Shown here piece after piece: positions 31,341-42,659 of a stretch of DNA of 64,000 bases (its first letter is position 1; each line of letters starts with the position of its first letter). The stretch lies in NCBI RefSeq assembly GCF_027595985.1, contig NC_073302.1, forward strand, positions 170,116,034 through 170,180,033, in the 5' to 3' direction. A program made the position numbers and the translations under genes. The notes beneath the pieces are model-generated. The model did no database searches, had not been told where the DNA came from, and saw only the letters and a program-made list of their open reading frames with translations. Source of the stretch: Sorex araneus. Taxonomy: Eukaryota > Chordata > Mammalia > Eulipotyphla > Soricidae.

Positions 31341-32975
31341 AGGTTATTTCTCTAAACATCGTTGTCTCATTACTTCCAGATAAGTGCCTATTATGCTTTA
31401 TTTACCTTCAACTGTGTTGGTTATTTTAACGTCTATCATCACAGTACAAAGTGTCATTATGTCTAATAATATTTTGCTATTGTAGTAGGTATATCACAGT
31501 CATCACCATATACAGAAAATTCTGATGGACATTTTCAGAGGTTTTAGACATCAGATTAAACAAAGTACTTAGTTTCTTTCCTCCATGGTTACCAGATAAA
31601 GGAAAATCCCATGACTAATCCATATCTTGAGAGAAACCCTTACCACGTAGAGACATTTCTTCCTTATCTTGATTTTCTTACAACACTGTCTTTTTTCTTT
31701 CTTATGAGTTAATCTTCCTATTTATGTTGAAAATACATCAGTTAGATGACATTAAAGTTAACTCCAAGGAATAACATACAGAAACTCCAAGTTCAGTTTT
31801 GATACTGTATGGTTCCCTGAGCACGTCTGGGTCCAGCTCTGATGAACTCTTGCATCTCTTGGCCTAAGCAACACCATATTATCAATCTGAGCATTTAGCC
31901 TTCATGCTTTCATAACTGGGCCAAAGACTGCCAGAGTGGTCCCTGGTCCCCTGGTCCCTGAGTATTATAGGTGCTGCTTTGGAGAGACCTGCCCCCAGCA
32001 GAGTTAATTCCAAAAGGAGTACACCTCATTGGTAAATTTCATCACTTTAATCTAACTTTACAAATACAAAGCTGAGTAACTATTTTAAGGAAAACTACTA
32101 GGAAACATTACAAGTATTTGATAGTCAGACAGTAAAAACAATAATTCACGGCTATTTTTGTATTTTCTCAGCTGTCCTATTCGCCATAATAATGACTCTA
32201 TCCCAATTGCAGGAAATATTCAATTGTAGGTAGATGAACTTCAAAGGTTGTTGTTCTTATTGATGTCTACATTTTTGTTATATGTTCTTACCACTGTGTT
32301 AATGTGCTGATCTCCAGGACAAATTTATTAAATTTTCTTCACTGTTAAAGTCCATCACTAGTTCAGTAGTATGCAATGAAACCAATAATGGCTATTGATG
32401 TTTCATGCACCTAACTTTGTCTTTAAATTAGTATGAAAAACAAATCTTTTCCCACCCTTTTATTTAAGGATACTAGGTCATATTCAAAAGGAGATTATCA
32501 ATTTAGAATTATCATTAAAAAATGTACAAAGCTTGGAATGAGCCAATTCTTTTTGTAAACATTAACTTGAAGATGAACTTTACCCAAAAAAGTACTTTGG
32601 GAATACAGTCCACTAATGACCTAATGGGATAAACATTTGATATCTGGAAAACAGAGTTTGAAAAATTGCTTTTACTTTACTTAACCTTGATTTATACAAC
32701 ATAAACAGATTCATTACTGTTGAAAAATGCTGAATATCCAATTTTATTTTCATAAAACTTCAACACACTTCCACAGAATCCAGATTAGTTCTCTCTATAA
32801 ATAGTTATGACTATGAGAGTAGCATTATTAGTGTTCATAGGAGGTTCTTATTTAAAAGCATAACAGGGATATTATGACACAGTGCACCCACCACTATGAA
32901 ACACATCAAAACAATATACATACATACCCGTATGTAGATATATTCCCATGTACAATAAAATGTGGATACATATAT
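31341..32975. other. Mostly unique AT-rich DNA
   Basis: Around 31800-31980 there may be a very old SINE remnant (GTATGGTTCCCTGAGCACGT). Otherwise nothing is recognised. Confidence 0.4.
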
Positions 32976-32981
32976 ATAATA

Positions 32982-33182
32982 GGACTGGAGCGATAGCACA
33001 GTGGGTAGGGCGTCCCTTTCAGAGAGCCCACCAAGCCACCGAGAGTATCCCACCTGCATGGCAGAGCCTGGCAAGCTACCCATGGTGTATTTGATATGCC
33101 AAAAATAGTAACAACAAGTCTCACAATGGAGATGTTACTGGTGCTGCTCAAGCAAATCGATGAACAACCGGACGACAGTGCT
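32982..33182 (+). repeat. Type-B SINE, head deleted internally
   Basis: GACTGGAGCGATAGCACAGT, then GGGCGTCCCTTTCAGAGAGCCC, which skips the B box and joins straight to the module. It retains both AGC-T-ACC motifs and GACGACAGTGC. It sits inside a TA-rich tract that continues to 33213. Confidence 0.85.
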
Positions 33183-33213
33183 ATATATATGTGTATATAT
33201 ATATATATATATA
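33183..33213. repeat. (TA)n tract
   Basis: TATATATATGTG followed by about 10 TA units, directly at the 3' end of the type-B SINE. Confidence 0.9.
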
Positions 33214-33589
33214 TCAGAAAATGCAATATTTTCAGCTGTGGTTTATATATTCAACTGTGGTTCATACAAATTTTGTCAAATAGTTATGATATAATTGAGT
33301 TAGTTTTTCTATTTTTATCATGACATTTTATCATGACATTATTCAATAGATTATTCAATAGATATTATAAAGGATAAAGCTTCCCAAGATGTTCGCTTTC
33401 TTAAATTATTTTTTTTTGTAGTCTCTTCCAAGATATTTCTGGTTTGGGAGAATACTGATGTTAAGCATGATATTCTTGACTTTCTGTACTTCAGAGTCAA
33501 AAAACAAAAGATGAATCAATAGTTTATGATTCAGAGAATAATTAAAGCAAGGGACTTAAAATTGCTTCATTAAAAAAAAATAGAAGTTA

Positions 33590-34140
33590 GATAGTGGCCC
33601 AAAAAACTAGTGAAGCCGATTGAAAATGAATATTTAAAAGCCTCTCTGATTTCATGTGCTCTTGTTTCCATTCCCTTTATTCTTTACAAAGACAAAGAGC
33701 CCTCTGTAAATATTGCTTTAAGGATTATCAGGCTTCAATTTTCAGATTCATCCAAAGGCCATAATTTAAACCACAATATTGGCTTTCAAATGTAAACAGT
33801 CATTGAGTCACTTTCCTTTAGCTAATAGAAATGCCAATGAAATTAGAGTCAATTAAATAATTTCTTTATTAGCCTAATGTATTATTGCTATAAGACTTTC
33901 TGTTGCTCATCTAGCCAAGGGGTTATCTAGAGGGGGATAAAACTACATCAAGATCAAGAGCCCAGAGATCAGCAGATTATGAAAACTTGATCCAAAGAGA
34001 AGATAAAATGCTTATTGGAAGTTTGATGCTTCAGCTTCTTAATAATTTAACTATGAATAAATATGGAAAAACTCTAAGAGATTTTAAATTTGAACATTTG
34101 ATTCTGATGATAGTCGTGTGTGACAAATTATGCCTTTAGA
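33590..34140. promoter_or_regulatory. Candidate conserved noncoding block
   Basis: No repeat signature. It is dense in paired AT-core motifs: GCCATAATTTAAACC, GAGTCAATTAAATAATTTC, GCCTAATGTATTATTGC. The block is compact, with unique flanks. A developmental enhancer is one possibility, by inference only. Confidence 0.35.
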
Positions 34141-34224
34141 TTAGCTTTAACTTGATTTCTCTCATTGCTCTTCCTTCTGGACACCAGCTGCATGGAACTG
34201 CCCTCAGCTGTAGCCTTTACTTGC

Positions 34225-34395
34225 ACCCCCTTTGGGTTTTGAGTCACATTCAGCAGTGGCCCATGAATAGCTCGGAGGCTATTCATATTTCTGTACTCAG
34301 AAGTGACCTGTAGTGGTGCTCAGGCGACCTTATTAGTACCAAATATCAAACTGGGGTGACTTGATGGAAGGCAAACATCTTTCCTCTGTATTTTC
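34225..34395 (-). repeat. Old A-tailed SINE
   Basis: TTTTGAGTCACATTCAGCAG, GTGGTGCTCAGGCGACCTTA and a decayed head. An internal short duplication (ATAGCTCGGAGGCTATTCAT) is present. Confidence 0.6.
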
Positions 34396-34580
34396 TCACC
34401 CTTTAGTTGCATCTCTTTAATAGCTCATCAGTGAGTCACCATTGCCAATGGATGCTTAAATTTTTATCAACTATACATATTCCATTACGATTTGATTCCT
34501 CTTCTTTTCTGATCCCTATCTCAGAAAGAGTATTGTTTTCTTGTTTTACATCATATGCCCTTTTCTATACTTATACCTTA

Positions 34581-35230
34581 TATCTCCTGTCCCCTCACCT
34601 GGCTGTCTTCACTGGGGCCCCTCGGAGGGGGGCAGGTTGAGTTTCCCTCCCTGCTCCGAGCAGAGCCCTGGCAGCTGAAGACCTCAAGAACACAGCCACA
34701 GCCTTGCTGAAGGCTACTCTCCACACTCTCAGACAAGCCTCACGCATGAAGGAACTGGCAGAGGAACCCAGGGGTGTGGGACCCAGGGCTGAAACCTCCA
34801 AGCCTGCTCGGATCGGGACAGGGCCTCCTCCACCCAGATCCCCCTTTTTCCAGGGACTAGGCAGTCATACCCACAAACTGCCCCCGGCGCTACTTAATCC
34901 CATCACTGGTCAAGATCCAGAGACTATAAAACAAAGCTCCCAAAAGCGCGCAGCTCCCTCTTGGAGAATCCAGCAAGCTACCAAGAGTATCCTGCCCACA
35001 CGGTAGTGTCTGGCAAGCTCCCCATGGCATTATTCAATATGCCAAAAACAGTAACAATGATGGGTCTCATTCTCCTGACCCTGAAAGAGCCTCCAATGTG
35101 GCACTGTTGGGAAGGACGAGTAAAGAGAGGCTGCTAAAATGTCAGGGCGAGGATGAATGGAGATGTTACTGGCACCCGCTTGAGAAAATCCATGAACAAC
35201 GGGATGACAGTGACGATGATGATGACAGCA
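34581..35230 (+). mobile_element. Composite element, full-length reference copy
   Basis: About 650 bp, flanked by ATACCTTA at 34573-34580 and 35231-35238. In order it has a 5' start (CACCTGGCTGTCTTCACTGG) and a unique body of ~330 bp (CAGCCACAGCCTTGCTGAAG, GGGACCCAGGGCTGAAACC, CCTGCTCGGATCGGGACAGG). The ATCCAGAGACTATAAAAC link follows, then a module related to type-B SINE tails (CCAGCAAGCTACCAAGAG, CAATATGCCAAAAACAG), the CCTGACCCTGAAAGAGCC link, and the 3' end GGGATGACAGTGACGATGAT. It has no tRNA head, no poly(A) tail and no useful reading frame, so it must be moved in trans. I do not recognise a named family. Confidence 0.78.
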
Positions 35231-35289
35231 ATACCTTAAACAAATGGTTTAATCGATTTTAGGAATATGTTACAAGAATTATGATTTAG

Positions 35290-35445
35290 GAATTCATCAC
35301 TAGATGAATGGAAAAAGAAAATCTGGCATAGACACATAAACAACAATATATTTCATCCTTAAAAGGAGGAAATTCTGCCCCTTGAAATATGGATATACCT
35401 TGAGAGTATGATGGTAAGCAATAATTTCATCATATACTGAAGAAG
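35290..35445 (+). repeat. Old L1 3' fragment
   Basis: GATGAATGGAAAAAGAAAATC, AAAGGAGGAAATTCTGCCCC and TGGATATACCTTGAGAGTATG follow the distal ORF2 order of L1. Confidence 0.65.
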
Positions 35446-36180
35446 TTTAGATGCTGCTTTAGTTCTCGAGTCTCTTGTGAAGGTAACAGCACTTCAGAAC
35501 TTGAAAACAGACATTACATCTCTTGTTAACTAGTTTCATGTGTTTGTATACTTAAGATGAAACTACCTAATTTAGTAGTTTTTACTACTTGAGAAATCAA
35601 GTTAAAGCTAATCTAAAGGCATTTACTACCTAATTTGCTAACTGGCTCAAGAAAAGTTGGAGGAGTTTGTTTTTTAAGAATTAAATATATATAGGAAACA
35701 AAACAAGCATCTAACAGTTATATAGAGATTTTCTATGTCACAATCATTAATGTAGTAAAACTATCATCTGCATACTGATTTTTCTTAGTTCCAAAGTTTT
35801 AAATATGCTCAATTTTATTCATGATGATCATAATTAGTTCAGAAAATATAGTATCAAAGCTAAATTAATGTGTTAAGGAGACACCTTATGAAAAAATGAA
35901 TGGAAACTAAAAAGAAGCAAATTAGTCATTTGTACAACCATGTAACCATATTGAAAAGGCAAGATTTTAGTTTAAATTTGCATTTACAATTTCTGTCTTT
36001 ATAATACTTGATTTCTGTTAGTATTATTATCAGTTTCATAATAGATTGAGTAAATTGACCTCTAAGACTATGGAATTGAGTAAAAGGATTTAAGGTGGTG
36101 CAAAAAAAAGCAGAACAGTAAGAACAAACTTTTAATGATTCATAATGACAAAAACACTTCTGAAGCTCACATTTTTTCAT
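35446..36180. other. AT-rich DNA, nothing recognised
   Basis: Several short palindromic AT tracts. No gene or repeat assigned. Confidence 0.45.
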
Positions 36181-36184
36181 TTTA

Positions 36185-36330
36185 AACATTTAATTTATTA
36201 AGGAATCATGATTTACAAAATAATTGATAGTTAAGTTTTAGACATATAATGTTATAGCACCAGTTCCACCACCAGTGTCAACTTCCCTTCACTGATGTTC
36301 CAGTTTCCTTCTGCACCCCCTTGACACTAT
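36185..36330 (-). repeat. L1 3' end
   Basis: TTAAGGAATCATGATTTAC, GACATATAATGTTATAGCACC and CCACCAGTGTCAACTTCCC, as in the fragment at 2.04-2.42 kb. Confidence 0.7.
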
Positions 36331-36399
36331 TTTATAATTTTTAAAAATTTATTTATTTTTGGAGTTAATTTTATCAAACATTTATTATTTTTTAAATTT

Positions 36400-36663
36400 T
36401 AAAAGATTGAATCAATGATATACACATTTACAAAGTTGTTCATGATTGAAGTTCAGTTATATAATGTTCCAATATCTGTCCCTTCACTAGTGTACTTTTC
36501 CCACCAACATTGGTCCCATTTTCCCTTCTGCCCTCCCACCCCATCCCACTGCCTGCCACTATGGCAGGCACTTGTCATCGTCATGGTCTTCTTCTTCTTT
36601 TCTCCTCCTCCTCCTCCTCCTCCTTCTTCTCTCTCTCTCCCCCTCTCTCTTTCCCTCCCTCTC

Positions 36664-36704
<41 letters not shown>

Positions 36705-36735
36705 CCTTTAGGACCTTATAGTTTGCAATACAGAT
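36400..36735 (-). repeat. L1 3' end with long pyrimidine tract
   Basis: GATTGAATCAATGATATACAC, GTTCATGATTGAAGTTCAG, CCCTTCACTAGTGTACTTTTCCC, GGCAGGCACTTGTC, and GACCTTATAGTTTGCAATAC after the tract. The C/T tract lies where the L1 3' UTR normally carries its polypurine (sense) segment and has expanded. Confidence 0.75.
36588..36701. repeat. Polypyrimidine tract ending in (CT)n
   Basis: About 114 bases of almost pure C/T: CTT and CTC triplets followed by a long perfect (CT)n run. Confidence 0.95.
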
Positions 36736-38764
36736 AATAAAATGCTATCAGGTATATCACTTTAAGTGTCCTTCACTCCCCACAGACACATGAGACACAT
36801 TCCCTGCACTATTTTTTTAAATAGAAGTTTTCATTTGGATAATAACCTGTTCTAAGCTTATTATTTTATATACACATATATATGTTTATGTATATGATGT
36901 CCAGGGTGAAAGAAAGTTTTGCCTAACCAAGCGAAGATTTCCTCTCCTAGGTCTCTTTTAGAAGTTCATTTAGTTTTTAACAAATGCCCTGGCCCAGGTG
37001 GATTCAATAATGAATTCTTCCAAACCTTTAAAAAGGACCTACTCCCAGTCCTGTTAAAGTTTTTTAAGAAAATTGAAAAAGCTGAAACACTTCCAAACAG
37101 TTTCTATGAAGCAAATATCACCCTCATACCAAAAGCAGAGAGAGACACCAGGAAAAAAGAGAACTACAGGCTGAAATCCCTGAAAAACACAGATGCAAAG
37201 ATCCTCAACAAAATACTAGCAAATAGAATCTAACAATTCACCAAAAATATCATGCACCACAGCCACATAAAATTCATCCTGGGGATGAAAGGATGGTTTA
37301 ACCCTTGCAAATCAATCAACATAATCACCATATCAATAAAAGGAAAGATAAAACCATATGAGCACATCAGTAGATGCAGAGAAGGCATTTGACAAGATCC
37401 AGCAATTATTTATGATAAAAAACAAACAAACAACAAAACGGGAGTCAAAGGAAGTTCCCTCAATATAGTCAAAGCCATCTACCAGGAGCCTACAGCAAGC
37501 ATTATTCTCAATGAAATCAAAACTAGAGCCGTTTCTCTAAGAGCATGGACAAGACAAGGTTGCCCACTCTTACCACTTCTATTCACTATAATACTGGAAA
37601 TACTTGCCATAGCAATAAGGCAAGAAAAAGATATCAAGGGCATCCAGATAAGAAAGAAGAAGTCAAGCAAGCACTATTTTTCAGATGACATGATACTAAG
37701 AAAATACTAAACACTCTACAAATAAGTTTCTAGAAATAATAGGTTGGTGTAGTAAAGTGGCAGGTTGTGAAATCAATGCCCAAAAGTCCATGGCTTTTCT
37801 ATATATATATAATGAAAGAGAAGAAAGAGATGTTTAAAAAAAATACCATTCACAATAGTGTCTCAGAAAATCAAGTAGCTTATAATAACCTTAACTAAAG
37901 TGGTGAAGGACCTATAAAAAGAAAACTACAAAACACTACTTCAAGAAGTAAAAGAGGTCACTAGAAAACAGACACACCCCATGTTCTTAGATAGGAATGA
38001 TTAAATTTGTCAAAATGACAATATTCCCCAAAGCATTATACAGATTCCATGTGGTCCTACAGAATGGTAAAAATTATTTACCAAATACCCATCAGTTAAG
38101 GGGTTAATATCCAGGATATACAAGACATTGGTAAAACTTTACATGAAATAAACCCTCCAACCCCATCCAAAAATGAAAAGGAGAAATGGACAGAAAATTT
38201 TTCAAAAAAGAAATACAAATGGCCAAAAGGCACATAAAAAATGCTCTACATTGCTAATCATCAGGGAAATGCAAATCAAAACAACAATGAAACTCGTACA
38301 CATCAAAAAGAATAAGAACACCCAGCACTGGTGTGGATACTGTGGAAAAAGGGACTCTCATTCATTGTTAGTGGGAATGCTGGCTGATCTAGCCTTTTTT
38401 GGAAAACAATATGAATATTCCTCAAAAAAATAGAAATTGAGCTTCCATATGACCCAGTAATACAACTCCTGGGAATATATCCCAGAGGTGCAAAAAACAG
38501 TAGAAATGACATCTGCATTTGTATGTCTCTTGCAGCCTCATTCACAATAGCCAGAATCCGGAAACAACCTGAGGGCCTGGGGACAGATGACTGGTTAAAG
38601 AAATTTTGGTACATCTACCCAGTGGAATACTATGCAGCTATTAGATAATATTAGCTCATGAAATTTTCCTACAAGTGGTTGGACACAGAGAGTATCATGC
38701 TAAGTGAAATGAGTCAGAAAGAGAGGGACAGACATAGAATGAGTGCACTCATCTGTGGAATATA

Positions 38765-39011
38765 GCACTGTTGCACTGTCATTCCATTGTTCATCCATTT
38801 GCTAGAGCAGGCACCAGTAATGTCTCCATTGTGAGACTTGTAACTGTTTATGGCATATCAAATACACCACAGGTAGCTTGCCAGGCTCTGTAGTGTGGGT
38901 GGAATACTCTCGGTAGCTTGCTGGGCTTTTCGAGGGGGACACAGGAATAGAACCCGGGTCAGCTGCATGCAAGGCAAACACACTACCCGCTGTGCTATCG
39001 CTCTAGTCCAG
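38765..39011 (-). repeat. Type-B SINE nested in L1
   Basis: GCACTGTTGCACTGTCATTCC marks the 3' end (38765-38785). Two GGTAGCTTGC motifs, ATAGAACCCGGGTCAGC and CTGTGCTATCGCTCTAGTCC complete it. Confidence 0.87.
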
Positions 39012-39203
39012 ATAACATAATATGAGACTAACACCCAAGGACAATAGAGACAAGGGTCAGGAAGATTGCTCTCCATGGTTGGAAGCCTGCCTCATGTGCT
39101 GCGGAAGAAGGCAGTTGGGATGGAGAAGGAACCACTAAGGAACCACTAAGTCAATGATGATTGGAGGGATCGCTCTGGATGGGAGATGTGTGCTAAAAGT
39201 AGA

Positions 39204-39734
39204 ATCACGAATCATGAATCACGAAATTCTGTTGATTGTCAATTTCTTGAGCGGGGTCCTATCCCTGAGATTTTAGAAGCCTCTCTCCATTCGGTGATGC
39301 CGCATTGGAGGCTCTCTCAGGGTCAGGGGAATGAGATCCAGCTTGTTACTGGCTTTAGCATATGAATACACCATGGGAAGCTTGCAAGGCTGTCCCATGT
39401 GGGCAGAAAACTCTCAGTAGCTTGCTAGTTTCTCCCAGAGGGAGAAGTAGGTTATAAGATATCGCTTCTGGGAGCTTGCTTTTAAGTCTTTGGATGTTGG
39501 CCATTGATGGTATTACACATACCTGCGTTTCTCTGCTGGTACCTTCATGTGTGAGGTTTGTCCGAACCTGTGGAGAGGGGCCTTGACCATGGCTGTAGCT
39601 AGGTTCCGGTGGTCTTTGGCCACCAGGAACTCTGCTCAAGATGGGGAGGGAAGCTGGAGCCCATCCCCTCCGAGGGGCCCCAGGGAAGACAGCCAGGTGT
39701 TCAGGCAAGAGACTCTCGGCTACCCCTGCCTGTC
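39204..39734 (-). mobile_element. Composite element nested in L1, with duplication
   Basis: A reverse copy of about 530 bp with the exact 12-bp repeat GCTAAAAGTAGA on each side (39192-39203 and 39735-39746). Left end ATCACGAATCATGAATCACG is a degenerate form of the tandem GTATCACT-like 3' tail. The module is shortened: the segment between the GAGATTTTAGAAGCC link and GGCCATTGATGG has one GGAAGCTTGC and one AGTAGCTTGC. The body ends CAAGAGACTCTCGGCTACCCC. Confidence 0.85.
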
Positions 39735-40861
39735 GCTAAAAGTAGACTAGGGAGGAAACATGATGGTTTCTCAGTATCTGTTTTGCAAGCCCAAAGAGGG
39801 TAAAAAGGAAAATGCCTGCCACAGAGGCATGAGGTAGTATGGGGTGGGGATGGTGGGAGGGATACTGGGGATACTGTTGGTGGAAATGAGCACTGGTGGA
39901 GTGGTGGGTGTTTGATCATTGCATGACTGAAACTCAAACATGAAAGCTTTGTAAGTGTACCCCATGGTGATTGAATTTAAAAAAAATGTTCATTTAGCTT
40001 TTTAGAGTCTTATATTTAAATTTAAGATTAATTTAGAGTGAGCCTGTGTAGAAGGTAAGCATCACAGTCAATTCTTTTTCTATGTAGATATCGAGTTTTA
40101 GTTTTGTTTGTTGAAAAGACTATTTTTTTCTAGAATTAAATTGGTACTTTTTTTCAAAACTTAATTGATCATGTAAGTATAGATTTGTTTGGACTTTCCC
40201 TGTCCTTGTGCTAATTTTATTCTGTCTTGATTTGCAACTTTATAATATGTCTTCAAATCAGATATTGTAACTCCACCAATATGGTCTTTCTTTTTTAAAG
40301 AAAAGTTTGAGCTATTGTTTGATGTAAAATTTAAAATTGTTCTATCAATATTTTCAGAGAATATTATTGGATTTCAAATGGCATCACATGGAATTCATAG
40401 ACCAGTTTGGAAAGGATTGTCATTTAAAATATACTGAGTCCATGAACATAGTATATTTCTTCATGTACTTAGTTCTCAACTTTCTCTTTGCAGTGTTTTG
40501 TGCAACTTTCTCTTGAAGTGTTTAGGTTTGGTTTATCTGAGTATTTTTAAATACAGGTTTAAAATTTTTTCATTGTCAATTGCTTGTTGATAGTTTACAC
40601 ATATGTTAGTTTTGACACTGACTTTAATTGAAAATATTCATTTCTAGCTGTTGACAATGGATTAAAAAGTTTATAACTCAGTATTATTTCATTTAAAAAG
40701 TATTCATTTGCCCCAAGGCACATCTTTCTGCAGAATTAACATTTGTTTTCCTAAATTTATTCATAGATTTTGCAGCTAATTTGTGAGTTCCTTCGGGTAT
40801 TCTATTTCACAATTGTGTCATCTACAAGTCTAAATGTGGTCAACAAAAGATTTTACCTTTC

Positions 40862-41040
40862 CAGGAGTGGGAAAATAGTAGAGTAGGTAGAGTGTACCTT
40901 GCATGTGGCAGACAACTTGGTTTGATCCCTGGCATGCCATGTGGTTCCCTAAGCACCACCAGGAGTGATCCCTGAGTGCAGAGCCAGGAATAAGCCCTGA
41001 GTACTACAGAGTGTGGCACAAAACAAAAATAAAACAATAA
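40862..41040 (+). repeat. A-tailed SINE
   Basis: AGGAGTGGGAAAATAGTAG head, TTTGATCCCTGGCATGCC B-box region, GAGTGATCCCTGAGTGCAGA and an A-rich tail. Confidence 0.82.
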
Positions 41041-41142
41041 TGTTACCTTCCCCAGATGAATAGCTTTTGCTGTTTGGAAATAATTATCTTGAGAACTTTT
41101 GAGAAAGCTTGAGACTCTAGATATCTGTTTCACTAACTTAAT

Positions 41143-41315
41143 GAAGGCAGAATCTCGCTCAGCAGAGTCTGGTAAGCGACAGGTGGCATATTTGATATGC
41201 CAAAACAGTAACAATAATCCCCTGACCCGGCACTCAACAGGGACAAATGAGACGTTACTGGTGCCTGCTCGAGCAAATCGATGAGCAACGGGACAACAGT
41301 GGTACAGTGATACAA
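41143..41315 (+). repeat. Type-B SINE, 5'-truncated
   Basis: It begins within the module (GCAGAGTCTGGTAAGCGAC), then TATTTGATATGCC, a small insertion (CCCTGACCCGGCACTCAAC), ACGTTACTGGTGCC and GTGGTACAGTGATACAAG. Confidence 0.8.
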
Positions 41316-41564
41316 GTAAACAGTTTCCATTCTCCCTTAACCATTTGTGAGCCTTTTATTTCACTTGATTACCTTATTGCACTGAGTAGGACCATTATTA
41401 AATGTTAAATAAAAGACAACTGAGTACAACGCTAGCTGTATATTTTTTAACAGAGGCTTAGTATCTTTGTTCTAATTTCTAGATTTCTGTAAGTTATTTT
41501 TATTTAATCACGAAATGGTTTCTTTGATGTTTTTCTCTCCTGATTTTTGATAAGAGCTTCCTCC

Positions 41565-41812
41565 AGCAGTGTTTGGTTGGGCTCAAGAGGCCATGTCCTG
41601 AGGCCAGGCAGTGTGTGTTTGAAGATTCAGTGCCCAGGCATGGTGATGTGGGTGCTCATGTTTATGGGACACCAAGTCCACCCATGCAATGTTTGATGTT
41701 TGGGGGCCACCAGGAACACACCCAGAAGTACTAAGAGGTTTATGCAGTAACTGGAATTGAACTCAGGTCCTTGCATGTGCAACACATGTGTTCCACTGCT
41801 TTGGCCCCTCCT
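41565..41812 (-). repeat. Very old SINE-like sequence
   Basis: GTTTGGGGGCCACCAGGAAC, a GAATTGAACTCAGGTCC B-box remnant and GCTTTGGCCCC. An upstream partial copy (CCTGAGGCCAGGCAGTG) suggests two remnants. Confidence 0.5.
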
Positions 41813-41844
41813 ATATTTATTTGTTTATTGACTTATTTAAAGCA

Positions 41845-42003
41845 CTTGGGGCATACCCTGCAGTGTCCAGAGCTTTCTCCTGGCTCTGTATTCAGGAAGC
41901 ACTTCTCAAATTGCACAGGAGACCATATGTATTACCAGGGCTCAAATCAATGTCAACCACATGAAAATGACACACCTTAAGTTCAGCCTATGTCTCTGGC
42001 CTT
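41845..42003 (-). repeat. Old A-tailed SINE
   Basis: TACCCTGCAGTGTCCAGAGC, GGAGACCATATGTATTACC and a decayed head ending TGTCTCTGGCC. Confidence 0.65.
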
Positions 42004-42307
42004 CTATAGTCTTTAGATGTATTAAACTGCACTGATTTCCAGGCATATGTACATAATTTGACCAAAGCTGAATGTAAATGATAAAACCTAGAAGGACAGA
42101 ATTCAATATAGCATCATTAAAATAAGAAACAAAATGTATTGTAAGATTACTTGACATGCATATTTTAAAGCAGCGAAAAAATATCAGGTGTCATTTATTT
42201 GATTTAGTATATTTTGAAATGGGACATATTCAAAGGGGATAAAATAATACTTTTCCTATTTAAAAGTCTTCAAAAGTTTCTTTCTTTTCTTTCCTTTTTT
42301 TTTTTTT

Positions 42308-42432
42308 TACTTTGCTTTGCTTGTGGTTGACCTGGGTTTGATCCTTGGCACTCCACAGACCCACCAGGAGTGATCCTGAGTGCAGAGCCAGCAGTAAGCC
42401 TTGAGCACCACAGGTGTGCCCCCAAAACAAGC
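42308..42432 (+). repeat. SINE lacking the first ~45 bp
   Basis: TTGCTTGTGGTTGACCTGGG, GTTTGATCCTTGGCACTCC, GAGTGATCCTGAGTGCAGAG and AGCACCACAGGTGTGC. A T-run precedes it. Confidence 0.7.
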
Positions 42433-42473
42433 CAATTAAAAAAGGGATTTTGAAATAAAAATTTGACATCTTG

Positions 42474-42655
42474 GGGCTGGAGCAATAGCACAGCAGGTAG
42501 GGCATTTGCCTTGCACGCAGCCAACCCGGGTTCAAATCCCAGCATCCCATATGGTCCCCTGAGCACTGCCGGGAGTAATTTCTGAGTGCCTAGCCAGGAG
42601 TAACCCCTGTGCATCACGGGTGTGACCCAAAAAGCAAAAAATACATAAATAAAAA
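42474..42655 (+). repeat. A-tailed SINE, young
   Basis: GGGGCTGGAGCAATAGCACA head, GGGTTCAAATCCCAGC B box, CATATGGTCCCCTGAGCAC and a tail with AAAAAATACATAAATAAA. Confidence 0.93.
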
Positions 42656-42659
42656 TAAT

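Larger units (their letters stand above)
36980..39987 (+). pseudogene. 5'-truncated L1 with decayed ORF2, host of two later insertions
   Basis: It begins inside ORF2 (CAAATGCCCTGGCCCAGGTG, equivalent to about residue 466 of the intact copy at 45 kb) and runs through reverse-transcriptase and C-terminal coding remnants to the 3' UTR and A-run at 39978-39986. The near-16-bp repeat GTTCATTTAGTTTTTA (36964-36979) against GTTCATTTAGCTTTTTA (39988-40004) flanks it. The RT region around 37677-37690 reads TTTTTCAGATGACATG, so the first residue of the FADD motif is altered. Many stops and shifts make it inactive. A type-B SINE (38765) and a composite element (39204) inserted later. Confidence 0.85.
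40080..41560 (-). pseudogene. Ancient L1 ORF2, RT region, interrupted
   Basis: Reverse-strand landmarks in order: GATATTGTAACTCCACCAATATGG (40263-40286), TTTGAGCTATTGTTTGATGT, ATTGTGTCATCTACAAGTCT (equivalent to the FADD region), and CACTTGATTACCTTATTGCACTGAG (41355-41379). It is very diverged. SINEs at 40862 and 41143 interrupt it. Confidence 0.55.

Noticed and set aside
36980-37233. Open stretch resembling a reverse-transcriptase gene
   Set aside because: It is the surviving start of a 5'-truncated L1 ORF2 that soon meets stops and frameshifts.
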